Below, piece after piece: positions 46,335-54,600 of a stretch of DNA of 64,000 bases. Made by a program: the position numbers and the translations under genes. Numbering within the stretch: position 1 is the stretch's first letter; each line of letters opens with the position of its first letter. Under the pieces are notes generated by a model. It ran no database searches and had not been told where the DNA came from. It saw nothing but the letters and a program-made list of their open reading frames with translations. The DNA lies in the NCBI RefSeq assembly GCF_020149915.1, contig NZ_CP083760.1:248001-312000 (forward strand). Direction: 5' to 3'. This stretch comes from Candidatus Sulfidibacterium hydrothermale. GTDB lineage: Bacteria; Bacteroidota; Bacteroidia; Bacteroidales; F082.

Positions 46335-47714
46335 TTATTCCATTCTTTCCAGGGTTACGGTAAAGTGCCGTAAAATAGGAGCCTCTTTAATAATTTTCAG
46401 CCCTTTTGTAATTTCATTACGCCGGTCGAACACATTTTTCACGGTAGCAGCAACATAGTCCATATGGTTATTGGTGTAAACACGTCTTGGAATAGCCAGC
46501 CGCAGTAGTTCCAGTTCCGGATAACGGTTTTCGCGGGTATCCGGATCGCGGTCAGCCAACAGGGTTCCTATTTCCACCCCTCTTACCCCGCCTTCGATGT
46601 AAATTTCCACACCCAGTGTTTGTGCAATAAATTGTTCTTTGGGCAAATTGGGTAAAAAGCGTTTGGCATCAATAAAAACAGCATGTCCGCCAAACGGATA
46701 TTGTGTAGGAATTCCGTAATCGCGTAGCTGTTGCCCCAGATAGGCTACCTGTTTAATTCGTGTTTCAAGGTAATCAAATTCAGTGCCTTCGTAAAGTCCC
46801 TGAGCCAGTGCGTTCATATCGCGGCCCGACATGCCGCCGTAGTTGATAAAACCTTCGAACATGATGTTGTACAGGGTCGCTTTTTCGAAGAGTTCGCGTT
46901 CGCGAAAGCCGATGAATCCGCCCATATTCACAATGGCGTCTTTTTTGCTGCTCATGGTCATGCCGTCGGCGTACGAAAACATTTTACGTACAATATCGCG
47001 AATCGACCAGTTTTTATAGGCTTCTTCGCGTAATTTGATGAAATAAGCATTCTCGGCAAACCGTGCCGAATCAAAAAAGACCGGAATACCATATTTTTCG
47101 GCCAGTTTTTTTACGGCCTGCATATTTTCGATAGAAACCGGTTGTCCGCCTGAAGAATTGCAAGTGATGGTGACCATAATCAGCGGGATTCGCTCGCGCG
47201 GATATTTTTTTAATACATCTTCCAGCTTGTTCAGGTCGATATTTCCTTTAAAAGGATGATCCAGTTCGGTATGGAAAGCTTCGTTAATCGTGCAGTCCAC
47301 AGCATGAGCTTTTCTGAATTCGATATGGCCTTTGGTGGTATCGAAGTGTGAATTGCCCGGAACGATATCTCCGGCTTTGATCATCGTGGAAAAGAGAACA
47401 TTTTCGGCTGCTCTTCCCTGATGGGTAGGTAAAAAGTATTCGAAACCGGTAATTTCCTGTATGGCTTCTTTTAATTTGTAATACGATGATGCGCCGGCAT
47501 AACTTTCATCACCCAGCATCATGGCTGACCATTGTTTATCACTCATGGCTCCGGTTCCGGAGTCGGTAAGCAAGTCGACAAAGACATCTTCGCTGCGCAA
47601 ATTAAACAGATTGTAATGTGCTTCTTTTATTTTTTGAATTCGTTCTTCGCGCGTTGTTCTTTTAATGGTTTCAACCACTTTTATTTTATAGGATTCTGCA
47701 AAAGGTAACTCCAT
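46335..47714 (-). CDS. tnaA: Tryptophanase (tryptophan indole-lyase)
   Basis: This 459-residue PLP enzyme cleaves tryptophan to indole, pyruvate and ammonia. FVDLLTDSGTGAMSDKQWSAMM, FLPTHQGRAAENV, the PLP-lysine motif MSSKKDAIVNMGG near residue 262 and LLRLAIPRRVYTNNHMD place it in the tryptophanase/tyrosine phenol-lyase family. Two features point to tryptophanase. HFDTTKGH keeps the Asp of the TnaA motif FDTTQGH where tyrosine phenol-lyase has Thr, and GVEIGTLLADRDP resembles TnaA rather than the lyase. No permease is adjacent. A 25-codon ORF precedes it. Confidence 0.94.
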   Translation of the reverse strand: MELPFAESYKIKVVETIKRTTREERIQKIKEAHYNLFNLRSEDVFVDLLTDSGTGAMSDKQWSAMMLGDESYAGASSYYKLKEAIQEITGFEYFLPTHQGRAAENVLFSTMIKAGDIVPGNSHFDTTKGHIEFRKAHAVDCTINEAFHTELDHPFKGNIDLNKLEDVLKKYPRERIPLIMVTITCNSSGGQPVSIENMQAVKKLAEKYGIPVFFDSARFAENAYFIKLREEAYKNWSIRDIVRKMFSYADGMTMSSKKDAIVNMGGFIGFRERELFEKATLYNIMFEGFINYGGMSGRDMNALAQGLYEGTEFDYLETRIKQVAYLGQQLRDYGIPTQYPFGGHAVFIDAKRFLPNLPKEQFIAQTLGVEIYIEGGVRGVEIGTLLADRDPDTRENRYPELELLRLAIPRRVYTNNHMDYVAATVKNVFDRRNEITKGLKIIKEAPILRHFTVTLERME

Positions 47715-47735
47715 TTTTTTTACGATTTAAAATGA

Positions 47736-47788
47736 AAAATAAGTTTGAAAATAACCTGAAATAAGAAAAAGGAGGGGACAGGTTTAGC
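47736..47788 (-). promoter_or_regulatory. Hairpin and pyrimidine-rich stretch between leader ORF and tnaA
   Basis: On the minus strand, AACCTG right after the leader stop codon can pair with CAGGTT 20 nt later, followed by ATTTT. The loop is nearly pure pyrimidine (TCCCCTCCTTTTTCTTATTT). This could be an attenuator or a factor-binding site; a weak intrinsic terminator is the cautious reading. Confidence 0.35.
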
Positions 47789-47861
47789 AGAATCTGTCTC
47801 TTTCTTTGATATTCAGAAAGATCGCTTTAGGATGTATGTTTGCCAATGACAACATGATCAT
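47784..47861 (-). CDS. Candidate leader peptide ORF upstream of tnaA (25 codons)
   Basis: On the minus strand an ATG at 47861 opens a 25-codon frame whose peptide begins MIMLSLANIHPK and ends NIKERDRFC, stopping 69 nt before tnaA. A second ATG two codons on is an alternative start. The frame begins directly behind a TACCTTTG box (complement of 47873-47880). E. coli tnaA is controlled by the TnaC leader peptide, but this one has no Trp and is not clearly related to TnaC. Whether it is translated is unknown; it may be chance. Confidence 0.4.
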   Translation of the reverse strand: MIMLSLANIHPKAIFLNIKERDRFC

Positions 47862-47872
47862 CAGATTTGATG

Positions 47873-47880
47873 CAAAGGTA
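47873..47880 (-). promoter_or_regulatory. -7 box (TACCTTTG) for the tnaA leader region
   Basis: The complement reads TACCTTTG, predicting a transcript start near 47866 and a tnaA leader of about 150 nt. Confidence 0.5.
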
Positions 47881-48049
47881 ATCATTCTGCAGGAATATTC
47901 ATACCGCTGATTTTCGAAATGGATGCCATCAGCTAATTCTTATTTTGATGTTTTGTATTTCCCTCTTTAGACTCTGCAAACTTTGGTCATTAGTCATTGT
48001 TGATTGGTTGATTTTAAACAGTTTATGATTTTGCATTTGGGTGTTTAAG

Positions 48050-48345
48050 ATTTTTTTGTGATTTGCTTTTTTGTCTTTTGAAATTTCCCACTTTAGGCAC
48101 TTGAAGTACTTGAAGGACGTCTCTTTTCAAGTCGGACAGGACTTGAAAAGTGGAGGCATAAACACAGACGAGCCGAAATTATCGTTTGATTTTCAATGCT
48201 TTATCATGTTTTCATTGCATCCTGAACGGAGCGATAGCGAAGTGAAGAATCTCAAAAATAATTACGGTAGTTAAACGAGATGCTTCGCGTTGCTCAGCAG
48301 GACAAACCGGTTGGTTTTTGGGATTTGAGATTCTTTTGTGATTTG
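48050..48345 (-). repeat. Dispersed repeat, copy C (inverted relative to A and B)
   Basis: 48076-48112 is the exact complement of 20981-21017 (37 nt). 48222-48265 is the complement of 21127-21170 with one difference. 48264-48312 is the exact complement of 33283-33331 (49 nt). The poly-purine tail motif with CAAATCACAAAA is also repeated twice within this copy. It lies between the tnaA leader promoter and the DUF6873-like gene. Confidence 0.87.
48123..48150. repeat. Perfect 11-bp inverted repeat inside copy C
   Basis: CTTTTCAAGTC (48123-48133) and GACTTGAAAAG (48140-48150) enclose GGACAG. Copy A has CTTTTCAAGTACTTCAAGTG at the matching place, so the palindrome looks like a local rearrangement or insertion in copy C. 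Confidence 0.6.
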
Positions 48346-48440
48346 CTTTTTTGTTTTTTGGGTTTTCTAACTTTAAGCACATTTTCCTTCATCGAAACCA
48401 GATGGTATCACATCAAAATAGAAATTAGCCTTACCAACCG

Positions 48441-49127
48441 TTATAAAAGCAACAGCCCTCCCCCGTCAAACAGCGGGCCGTCATACAATTCTACCGGCTG
48501 GAACCCCTTTTTTTGGATAAACTGTTTCAGTTTGTCCCCTTCGGGATAGTGTGATAAAGAGCCGGTAATCAGTATTTTATTTTCATATAAGCCCAGGCAT
48601 CCTCCGAGAAAACCATGTGAAAAGCCCGGAAGAACAATTCCTTCCGGTGAAAAATATTCCGGTTGAAGTCCTTCTTTTTTCAGTGCTTTTTCAATTCCTT
48701 TGTCAGAAGTGATAAAAAGATCTTCTTTTAAATGCAGTAAATTACACCGCACATATCCCTGTTTTACGGCAATCAGTTTTTTATCGGTGAAGGTTTCCAG
48801 GATGCGTTTATCCGTAATTTGGGGATGGTGGATGATAAAATCTGATGTGATGACAGCATTGTAACGGGCAGTGTGAGGATAACGGTTTTCAGCCGGTAGA
48901 TTTCCGGTTTGAAAAGAAATACCGTTGTTCTTTAATAGCTGCAAATATTCTTCAGGAAGATTGGGAGCCACGACCAATTGCCGGTCACCGGAACAGAAAA
49001 AAATATCCGGATGTCCGGAAATGGCATCATAAACCAGTTTCCGGGTGTAAAACGGAATAAACTGACCGTAATGGCTTAGATTTTTCCGGACCGCAAGCGG
49101 AAGCCGGGCATCTCCCAGAATGAACAT
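48441..49127 (-). CDS. DUF6873-like (GME-fold) protein
   Basis: I start at ATG 49127 (MFILGDARLPLAVRKNLSHYG), giving 228 residues; the 27 codons before it overlap the divergent gene. The protein has no signal peptide. Repeated patterns such as DIFFCSGDRQLVVAPN, NAVITSDFIIHHP and GFSHGFLGGCLGLYENKILITGSL, ending in LYDGPLFDGGGLLLL, resemble the pentein-like DUF6873 family, which lacks known activity. No catalytic triad can be assigned. It is divergent from the DUF1295 gene with only 40 nt between the two ATGs. Confidence 0.65.
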   Translation of the reverse strand: MFILGDARLPLAVRKNLSHYGQFIPFYTRKLVYDAISGHPDIFFCSGDRQLVVAPNLPEEYLQLLKNNGISFQTGNLPAENRYPHTARYNAVITSDFIIHHPQITDKRILETFTDKKLIAVKQGYVRCNLLHLKEDLFITSDKGIEKALKKEGLQPEYFSPEGIVLPGFSHGFLGGCLGLYENKILITGSLSHYPEGDKLKQFIQKKGFQPVELYDGPLFDGGGLLLL

Positions 49128-49167
49128 AATTTTGAGTAATTTAACCGACTCAAAATTACATGGAAAT

Positions 49168-50010
49168 ATGAAACGCAAAAAACCAGGTAAAACCGTCAGC
49201 CTGCTCATGGTTTTGCTGATTTACATTTTGGCTTTTCTGGTGGGGTTCTGGGGAGTCTTGGAATTGAAAATACCTTCTCCGTTATGGCAAACGGCTTATG
49301 CCAACCTGATGGCTGCTGTGGTAATTTATTTCTTCAGCAAGTTTATGGATAATTCCAGTCTGTTTACTCCTTTTTGGAGCATTGCTCCCATTTTAACTGC
49401 TTTTTACTGGCTGCTCCCCAACTTATTCATGAAAACCATTTCGTTTTATCAGTGGGTAGGCATTGCGCTGATTTTGTTTTGGGGTTTGCGGCTTACCCTG
49501 CACTGGATGCTGCGTTGGGAAGGTTTCCGGCAGGAAGACTGGCGTTTTCAGGCGTTGCGAAAACAAACCCGTCATTGGTATTGGACTTTCAGTTTGGTGG
49601 CCATCCATCTTCTGCCGACGGCACTTGTTTTTTTAGCCACGTTACCGCTTTATTTTGTTTTCGAACGGCCGCCAACAGTCCCGGTTACCGGCATTTGGGT
49701 TGTTGCTGTTTTTATCATGGTACTGGGAGTTGGCCTGGAAACGGTGGCTGATTTTCAGCTCCTGAAATTTAATGGCAATACTTCGAACCGGAATAAGCTT
49801 TTGCGTTCCGGAGTCTGGGCAAAATTATCCCATCCGAATTATGTGGGCGAAATGCTTTTTTGGTGGGGCATTTATTTATATGCCATTTCTTTTTATTTGC
49901 CTTTGTGGCGTCTTTTTCTCGGGCCGACGCTTATCACCTTCACGTTTTATTTTATTTTAATTCCCTGGATGGATAAACACCTTGAAAACAGAAAAAATGA
50001 TGGAAAATAA
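49168..50010 (+). CDS. DUF1295 / steroid 5-alpha-reductase-like membrane protein
   Basis: I start at ATG 49168 (MKRKKPGKTVSLLMVLL), giving 280 residues with six to seven membrane segments. The C-terminal signature LLRSGVWAKLSHPNYVGEMLFWWGIYLYAI matches the NADPH-binding part of the DUF1295/steroid 5-alpha-reductase superfamily. Members reduce enone double bonds in lipids, but most bacterial DUF1295 proteins have no known substrate. It overlaps the SDR gene by 14 nt; the two oxidoreductases may act on the same lipid. Confidence 0.85.
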   Translation: MKRKKPGKTVSLLMVLLIYILAFLVGFWGVLELKIPSPLWQTAYANLMAAVVIYFFSKFMDNSSLFTPFWSIAPILTAFYWLLPNLFMKTISFYQWVGIALILFWGLRLTLHWMLRWEGFRQEDWRFQALRKQTRHWYWTFSLVAIHLLPTALVFLATLPLYFVFERPPTVPVTGIWVVAVFIMVLGVGLETVADFQLLKFNGNTSNRNKLLRSGVWAKLSHPNYVGEMLFWWGIYLYAISFYLPLWRLFLGPTLITFTFYFILIPWMDKHLENRKNDGK

Positions 50011-50767
50011 ATGGAAATTAAACGGAAAAACAGCACTTGTTACCGGAAGTACAAAAGGAATAGGAAAAGCCACCGCTGAAGAACTGGCTGCGTTGGGTGC
50101 TACGGTTATTATTACGGCTCGCCATGCGGAAGATGTGGAAAAACAGGTTGAACAATTGCGGAAAGACGGTTTTCGTGCCTATGGAACAGCGGCAGATGTT
50201 ACGTTGGAATCTGACCGGCTAAAGCTGTTTCGTTTTGTGAAAAATACGGTTTCGGGTTTGGATATTCTTGTGAACAATGTGGGAACCAATATTCGCAAAC
50301 GTATGACCGATTATCTTGTGGAAGAATACCACCACATTTTAAATACGAACATGCATTCGAATTTTGCACTGACCCAGCTTTTTTATCCGTTGCTAAAAGC
50401 ATCAAAAGATGCTGCGGTGGTCAATGTGCTTTCGGTAGCCGGACTAACCCATTTGCGTTCAGGTGCTCCTTACGGGATGACCAAAGCTGCACTGACCCAG
50501 CTTACCCGTAATTTATCGGTTGAATGGGCTTCGGATGGCATTCGGGTCAATGCTGTTGCTCCCTGGTACACGAAAACTCCTTTGGTAGAACAATTGTTGA
50601 AAGACAAAAAATATTATCAGGATATTTTGACACGGACTCCCTTGAAACGCCTGGCTGAAGCCGAAGAAGTAGCTTCTGCTATTGCTTTTCTTTGTTTGCC
50701 TGCTGCCTCTTATATTACCGGACAATGTCTGGCTGTTGACGGCGGCTTTTTGATTAACGGGTTTTAA
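49997..50767 (+). CDS. SDR family oxidoreductase (tropinone-reductase-like)
   Basis: This 256-residue classical short-chain dehydrogenase starts at ATG 49997 (or 50000). It has the Rossmann motif TGSTKGIG near residue 15, NNVGTN near residue 91, the catalytic Ser in VLSVAG near residue 142, YGMTK (Tyr/Lys) near residue 155 and VNAVAPWYTKTP. The C-terminal SYITGQCLAVDGGF is typical of the group close to tropinone reductases and 3-oxoacyl-ACP reductases. The substrate is unknown. It is coupled to the DUF1295 gene and converges on the SirB1-like gene with a 4-nt overlap. Confidence 0.9.
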   Translation: MMENKWKLNGKTALVTGSTKGIGKATAEELAALGATVIITARHAEDVEKQVEQLRKDGFRAYGTAADVTLESDRLKLFRFVKNTVSGLDILVNNVGTNIRKRMTDYLVEEYHHILNTNMHSNFALTQLFYPLLKASKDAAVVNVLSVAGLTHLRSGAPYGMTKAALTQLTRNLSVEWASDGIRVNAVAPWYTKTPLVEQLLKDKKYYQDILTRTPLKRLAEAEEVASAIAFLCLPAASYITGQCLAVDGGFLINGF

Positions 50768-51663
50768 GCAGGTCCTGCTTTTAATGCCGATAAAAAAGAT
50801 TCAATTCCTTTTGCTTTGGGATGAAGCGGCTGCTTACGCAAAATGACGGCCAATTCATGAAGCAGCCGGCGAATGATCTCAATATTACTGCACGGAAGAA
50901 AGAATTTATCCTGCGGAGTAATCCGGAGCTGCTTCAGGTACAATTCAATTTCGCTTTTTCTGAAAATAGCTCCTTTGTTGAAAGGGTTGATATAGAACAG
51001 AATGTCCTTTTCCTGGATGCTTTTTGCCGGAACCGGTAGAGACGATCCGTTGGTGTACGCAAGAATGAAATGGCGTGGCAGGTTCACACCATACACCGGT
51101 AATCCGAGCCGCCGGGCAATGATAAGATAAAGCATCCCCAGCGATAACGGATTTCCCCGTTGCATCCGGAGTACATTTCCCAGCAAATAAGCTGGAACCA
51201 TGGCTTTTTTTTCTTGTAAGGCCCCGTATTGATAAACATTGTAGAAAACATGATTAACCACCCGGATTTTTTCCAATGCAGTTAAGTCCTGGTTCATTTC
51301 AACCCAAACGTCGCGATATAGTTTACTTACCGATTCTTTTTGTTTTTCCGGATCGTCGTCAGGAGAGAGATAAGACGAAATAAGAATCCAGGCATCTAAA
51401 AGATGATGGCTTTGTGTAGCGGCCCACAGTTTTAATTTTTCAAAAGTATCGTTTGTGCGAAGGGTATAGATGATCTCCTCAAGCCGTTGGGTAATGATGG
51501 AACCCGGAAAATTGCTTTCGGCTTCTTCCAGTTCAGGAATGGCTTCAATTCCCAGCGCCAGAATCTGCATGCGGATGGTGGCATAAAGTTTTTCATCCGG
51601 TTCGTCCAAAAGCCGGATCATAGCATCCAGTGTTTTTTTAAATTTTTTTTCGGGCATGGGCAT
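50764..51663 (-). CDS. SirB1/transglutaminase-like family protein
   Basis: I start at ATG 51663 (MPMPEKKFKK, 299 residues; 51657 is also possible). The TATTTTTG box at 51694-51701 rules out the longer frame. The first half is helical; the second half holds the SirB1 transglutaminase-like core, seen in VVNHVFYNVYQYGA, GNVLRMQRGNPLSLGMLYLIIARRLGLPVYGVNLPRHFILAY. The usual catalytic Cys position appears as Ser (NPLSLG) as in most of this family, so it is probably not an active transglutaminase. Function unknown. Confidence 0.84.
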   Translation of the reverse strand: MPMPEKKFKKTLDAMIRLLDEPDEKLYATIRMQILALGIEAIPELEEAESNFPGSIITQRLEEIIYTLRTNDTFEKLKLWAATQSHHLLDAWILISSYLSPDDDPEKQKESVSKLYRDVWVEMNQDLTALEKIRVVNHVFYNVYQYGALQEKKAMVPAYLLGNVLRMQRGNPLSLGMLYLIIARRLGLPVYGVNLPRHFILAYTNGSSLPVPAKSIQEKDILFYINPFNKGAIFRKSEIELYLKQLRITPQDKFFLPCSNIEIIRRLLHELAVILRKQPLHPKAKGIESFLSALKAGPA

Positions 51664-51693
51664 ACAATTACCGGCAATAAAAGTACGGCTTTG

Positions 51694-51701
51694 CAAAAAT
51701 A
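51694..51701 (-). promoter_or_regulatory. -7 box (TATTTTTG) for the SirB1-like gene
   Basis: The complement reads TATTTTTG, 31 nt before the ATG at 51663. Confidence 0.55.
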
Positions 51702-51725
51702 AAACTCGGAAAAAGGAAAAATGTT

Positions 51726-53024
51726 TTACACAATTTTCACCAGAAAATAGTTTTTCTTTCCTTTTTGCACGAGGATATACCGGTTTTTCAACAGGTCGTT
51801 GGAGCTCAGTGAGTAATTTTCGTCTATGCGGTTTTTGTTAATCATCACAGCACGGTCTTTTAACATCCGGCGGGCTTCTCCATTCGATTTAAAAATACCG
51901 GTTTTCCCGGCAAGGAAATCCAGTAAGCCAATACCGGCTTCGAAATCGGCACGAGAAACTTCCGGTTGCGGAACACCTTTAAAAATATCCAACAGCGTAC
52001 GTTCGTCCAATTTTTGCAGCATCTCGGTGGTTCCTTTCCCAAAAAGGATTTGTGATGCTTCTACGGCAGCCTGATAATCGGCTTCGGAATGAACACGAAC
52101 CGTAATGTCTTTAGCCAGTGTTTTTTGTAATAACCGGAGATGAGGTGCTTTTTTATGTTCTTCGATAAGCTGCTCAATTTCTTCCCGCGAGAGAAGGGTA
52201 AAGATCTTGATATATTTTTCAGCATCTTCGTCCGATACGTTCAGCCAAAACTGATAAAATTCGTAAGGACTGGTACGTTCCGGATCGAGCCATACGTTTC
52301 CGCTTTCGGTTTTCCCGAATTTGCCTCCGTCAGCTTTAGTAATCAGCGGACAGGTAAGGGCAAAAGCTTCATTTTCATGTCCCAGTTTACGGCGAATCAA
52401 TTCGGTTCCGGTGGTGATGTTTCCCCATTGGTCAGCTCCGCCCATCTGTAATTTGCAGTTTTCATGTTCATACAAATACAGAAAATCATATCCTTGTACC
52501 AACTGGTACGAAAATTCGGTAAACGACATTCCCGATTTACTGTCTGCCCCGATGCGTTTTTTCACCGATTCTTTGGCCATCATATAATTGACGGTAATGT
52601 GTTTCCCGATATCGCGAATGAATTCCAGGAAAGTGAAATTTTTCATCCAGTCGTAGTTGTTGACCAGCAAAGCCCGGTTATCGGCATCACTTTCAAAATC
52701 AAGAAATTTAGCGAGTTGTTTTTTTATTCCTTCTTCATTTTTGCGCAACGTGGCTTCGTCAAGCAAGTTCCTTTCCTGTGATTTTCCGGAAGGGTCTCCA
52801 ATCATTCCGGTAGCTCCGCCTACCAGTGCAATGGGACGATGTCCGGCCAGCTGTAGATGTTTCAGCATCATTACGCCTACCAGGTGTCCGATGTGTAACG
52901 AATCGGCTGTGGGGTCAATGCCCACATAACCCGAAGTCATGTGCTGTTTCATATATTCTTCTGTTCCGGGCATGACATCGTGAATCATTCCCCGCCACCG
53001 TAGTTCTTCCACAAAATTTTTCAT
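51726..53024 (-). CDS. tyrS: Tyrosyl-tRNA synthetase
   Basis: This 432-residue class I synthetase starts at ATG 53024 ([13 protein letters not shown]); the box at 53047-53054 lies inside the longer frame. It has [18 protein letters not shown] with the HIGH motif near residue 36, [43 protein letters not shown], and the KMSKS-type loop [13 protein letters not shown] near residue 228. A C-terminal S4-like RNA-binding domain (about 350-432) is present. It attaches tyrosine to tRNA-Tyr. Confidence 0.96.
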   Translation of the reverse strand: MKNFVEELRWRGMIHDVMPGTEEYMKQHMTSGYVGIDPTADSLHIGHLVGVMMLKHLQLAGHRPIALVGGATGMIGDPSGKSQERNLLDEATLRKNEEGIKKQLAKFLDFESDADNRALLVNNYDWMKNFTFLEFIRDIGKHITVNYMMAKESVKKRIGADSKSGMSFTEFSYQLVQGYDFLYLYEHENCKLQMGGADQWGNITTGTELIRRKLGHENEAFALTCPLITKADGGKFGKTESGNVWLDPERTSPYEFYQFWLNVSDEDAEKYIKIFTLLSREEIEQLIEEHKKAPHLRLLQKTLAKDITVRVHSEADYQAAVEASQILFGKGTTEMLQKLDERTLLDIFKGVPQPEVSRADFEAGIGLLDFLAGKTGIFKSNGEARRMLKDRAVMINKNRIDENYSLSSNDLLKNRYILVQKGKKNYFLVKIV

Positions 53025-53046
53025 AAGACGTATTACAAATTTTCGG

Positions 53047-53054
53047 CAAAAATA
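53047..53054 (-). promoter_or_regulatory. -7 box (TATTTTTG) for tyrS
   Basis: The complement reads TATTTTTG, 23 nt before the ATG at 53024. Confidence 0.55.
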
Positions 53055-53103
53055 GCGATTTGCCTTTATTGACCACATACCTGTTCCTTTTGCTTTAGAA
53101 TTT

Positions 53104-53149
53104 TGTGATCACACTGAATTTGAGTTTATCATCAAATTCGTTACTTTAG
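53104..53149 (+). promoter_or_regulatory. nhaA promoter with an adjacent TGTGATCACA palindrome
   Basis: TTTG (53119-53122), 19 nt, TACTTTAG (53142-53149) is a near-consensus promoter 28 nt before nhaA. The 10-bp palindrome TGTGATCACA (53104-53113) sits just upstream and could bind a regulator; it lacks the 6-nt spacer of CRP sites. Confidence 0.45.
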
Positions 53150-53176
53150 CTTACTATTTTAAATACCAGGAAAACA

Positions 53177-54490
53177 ATGAGTGAAAAACCAATTCGCCAT
53201 TTTGGCATCACTAAATTTATTAATCAGGAAACCGCCGGAGGCGTCCTGTTGATTTTAGCTACTATTGTTGCGCTGTTTTGGGCCAATTCGTCTTATTATC
53301 CGGCATATCATCATTTGTGGTACGAATTGAAAGCCGGTATTACCTGGGGCAATTTTAAACTGATTGGTTCTCTTCATCATTGGATCAATGATGGGTTGAT
53401 GGCGATTTTCTTTTTTACGGTAGGACTTGAAATTAAACGCGAAATTATTGGCGGAGAGCTTTCGTCCATGAAAAAAGCAACACTGCCTATTGTGGCAGCT
53501 ATTGGCGGAATGCTGGTTCCGGCACTGATTTATGTGCTGGTGGTAATCAATAAACCCGAGTTAATACATGGTTGGGGCATTCCGATGGCTACAGATATTG
53601 CTTTTGCTTTAGGGTTGCTTGCCATGCTCGGAAAACGGGTAAACATTCAGTTGAAAATTTTCCTTACAGCATTGGCTATTGCCGATGATTTGGGCGCTAT
53701 TCTGGTCATCGCCATTTTTTATACCGATACCATTGCCGTTAAAGAACTGATCACTGCGGCTGTTTTTCTTGTGGTTTTAATTGTTGCCAATTACGCAGGA
53801 GTGCGCCGGACGTTGTTTTACACCGTTGTGGGGTTGTCGGGCGTGTGGCTTTCGTTTTTATATTCCGGCGTTCATGCCACCATTGCCGGGGTTTTAATCG
53901 CCCTGACCATTCCTGCCCGGACAAAAATTAATGAAGAAACGTATATCACAAAACTGGAAAAACTGTTAAAGAAGTTTAGAAACATTAATCCCAACAACAA
54001 TCCGTTGCTTACCGAAGGGCAGGCTCACGTTATTGAAGAAATAGATAAAGTAAATGACGAAGCGCAAACTCCTTTACAAAAACTGGAACATTTTCTGCAT
54101 CCGATTACCACGTATTTTATTCTTCCTCTTTTTGCTTTGAGCAATGCCGGTGTCCGGATTGAAGGAAATATTTTTGATTTGATGTTTCATCCGGTTTCGA
54201 TTGCTATTATTCTGGGACTGGTTATCGGGAAATTTGCCGGGATTACGATTTTCTCGAAACTGATGGTTAAATTTAAATTGGCCATTTTGCCGGAAGGAGT
54301 AACCTGGAAACAATTTTATGGAGTGGCGATGCTTGCCGGCATCGGTTTTACCATGTCTATTTTTATTTCGGAACTGGCTTTCCGGGATGAGGCGCTGAAA
54401 CAGATTGCCAAAGTGGGAATTATGACGGCTTCTCTTATTGCTGCTTTGGTGGGTATGGGCTGGCTGGCGATTTCGACCCGTAAAAAATGA
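53177..54490 (+). CDS. nhaA: Na+/H+ antiporter NhaA
   Basis: This 437-residue inner-membrane antiporter exchanges sodium for protons. It has the family opening FINQETAGGVLLILATIVALFWANS, GLEIKREIIGGELS near residue 88, the double Asp of ALAIADDLGAILVIAIFYT near residue 173 (equivalent to Asp163/Asp164 of E. coli NhaA), and the C-terminal AGIGFTMSIFISELAF. A hydrophilic insert of about 50 residues near 255-310 (Lys/Glu/Asn-rich) separates the two halves. Sodium homeostasis fits a marine or saline host. Confidence 0.96.
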   Translation: MSEKPIRHFGITKFINQETAGGVLLILATIVALFWANSSYYPAYHHLWYELKAGITWGNFKLIGSLHHWINDGLMAIFFFTVGLEIKREIIGGELSSMKKATLPIVAAIGGMLVPALIYVLVVINKPELIHGWGIPMATDIAFALGLLAMLGKRVNIQLKIFLTALAIADDLGAILVIAIFYTDTIAVKELITAAVFLVVLIVANYAGVRRTLFYTVVGLSGVWLSFLYSGVHATIAGVLIALTIPARTKINEETYITKLEKLLKKFRNINPNNNPLLTEGQAHVIEEIDKVNDEAQTPLQKLEHFLHPITTYFILPLFALSNAGVRIEGNIFDLMFHPVSIAIILGLVIGKFAGITIFSKLMVKFKLAILPEGVTWKQFYGVAMLAGIGFTMSIFISELAFRDEALKQIAKVGIMTASLIAALVGMGWLAISTRKK

Positions 54491-54569
54491 TCCTTTTGTT
54501 TTTTGTTCCAACGGGGTTAAAATTTCCTAAAACAAAAGCCGGTTTCAGGATAAAGCCCTGTGTTATTTC

Positions 54570-54577
54570 TATCTTTG
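54570..54577 (+). promoter_or_regulatory. -7 box (TATCTTTG) for the S41 protease
   Basis: TATCTTTG lies 24 nt before the ATG at 54601. Confidence 0.55.
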
Positions 54578-54600
54578 CATTTTCTACAAAAAGTTGAAAG

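Noticed and set aside
23249-47714. An auxin/indole system made of the GH3-type enzyme, the AEC 'auxin efflux' protein and tryptophanase
   Set aside because: Family names only: bacterial GH3 and AEC proteins are not shown to handle auxin, the genes are in separate units, and tryptophanase makes indole rather than indole-acetate.
53104-53113. TGTGATCACA as a CRP site for nhaA
   Set aside because: The half-sites touch without the 6-nt spacer of the CRP/FNR family; kept only as an unnamed palindrome.
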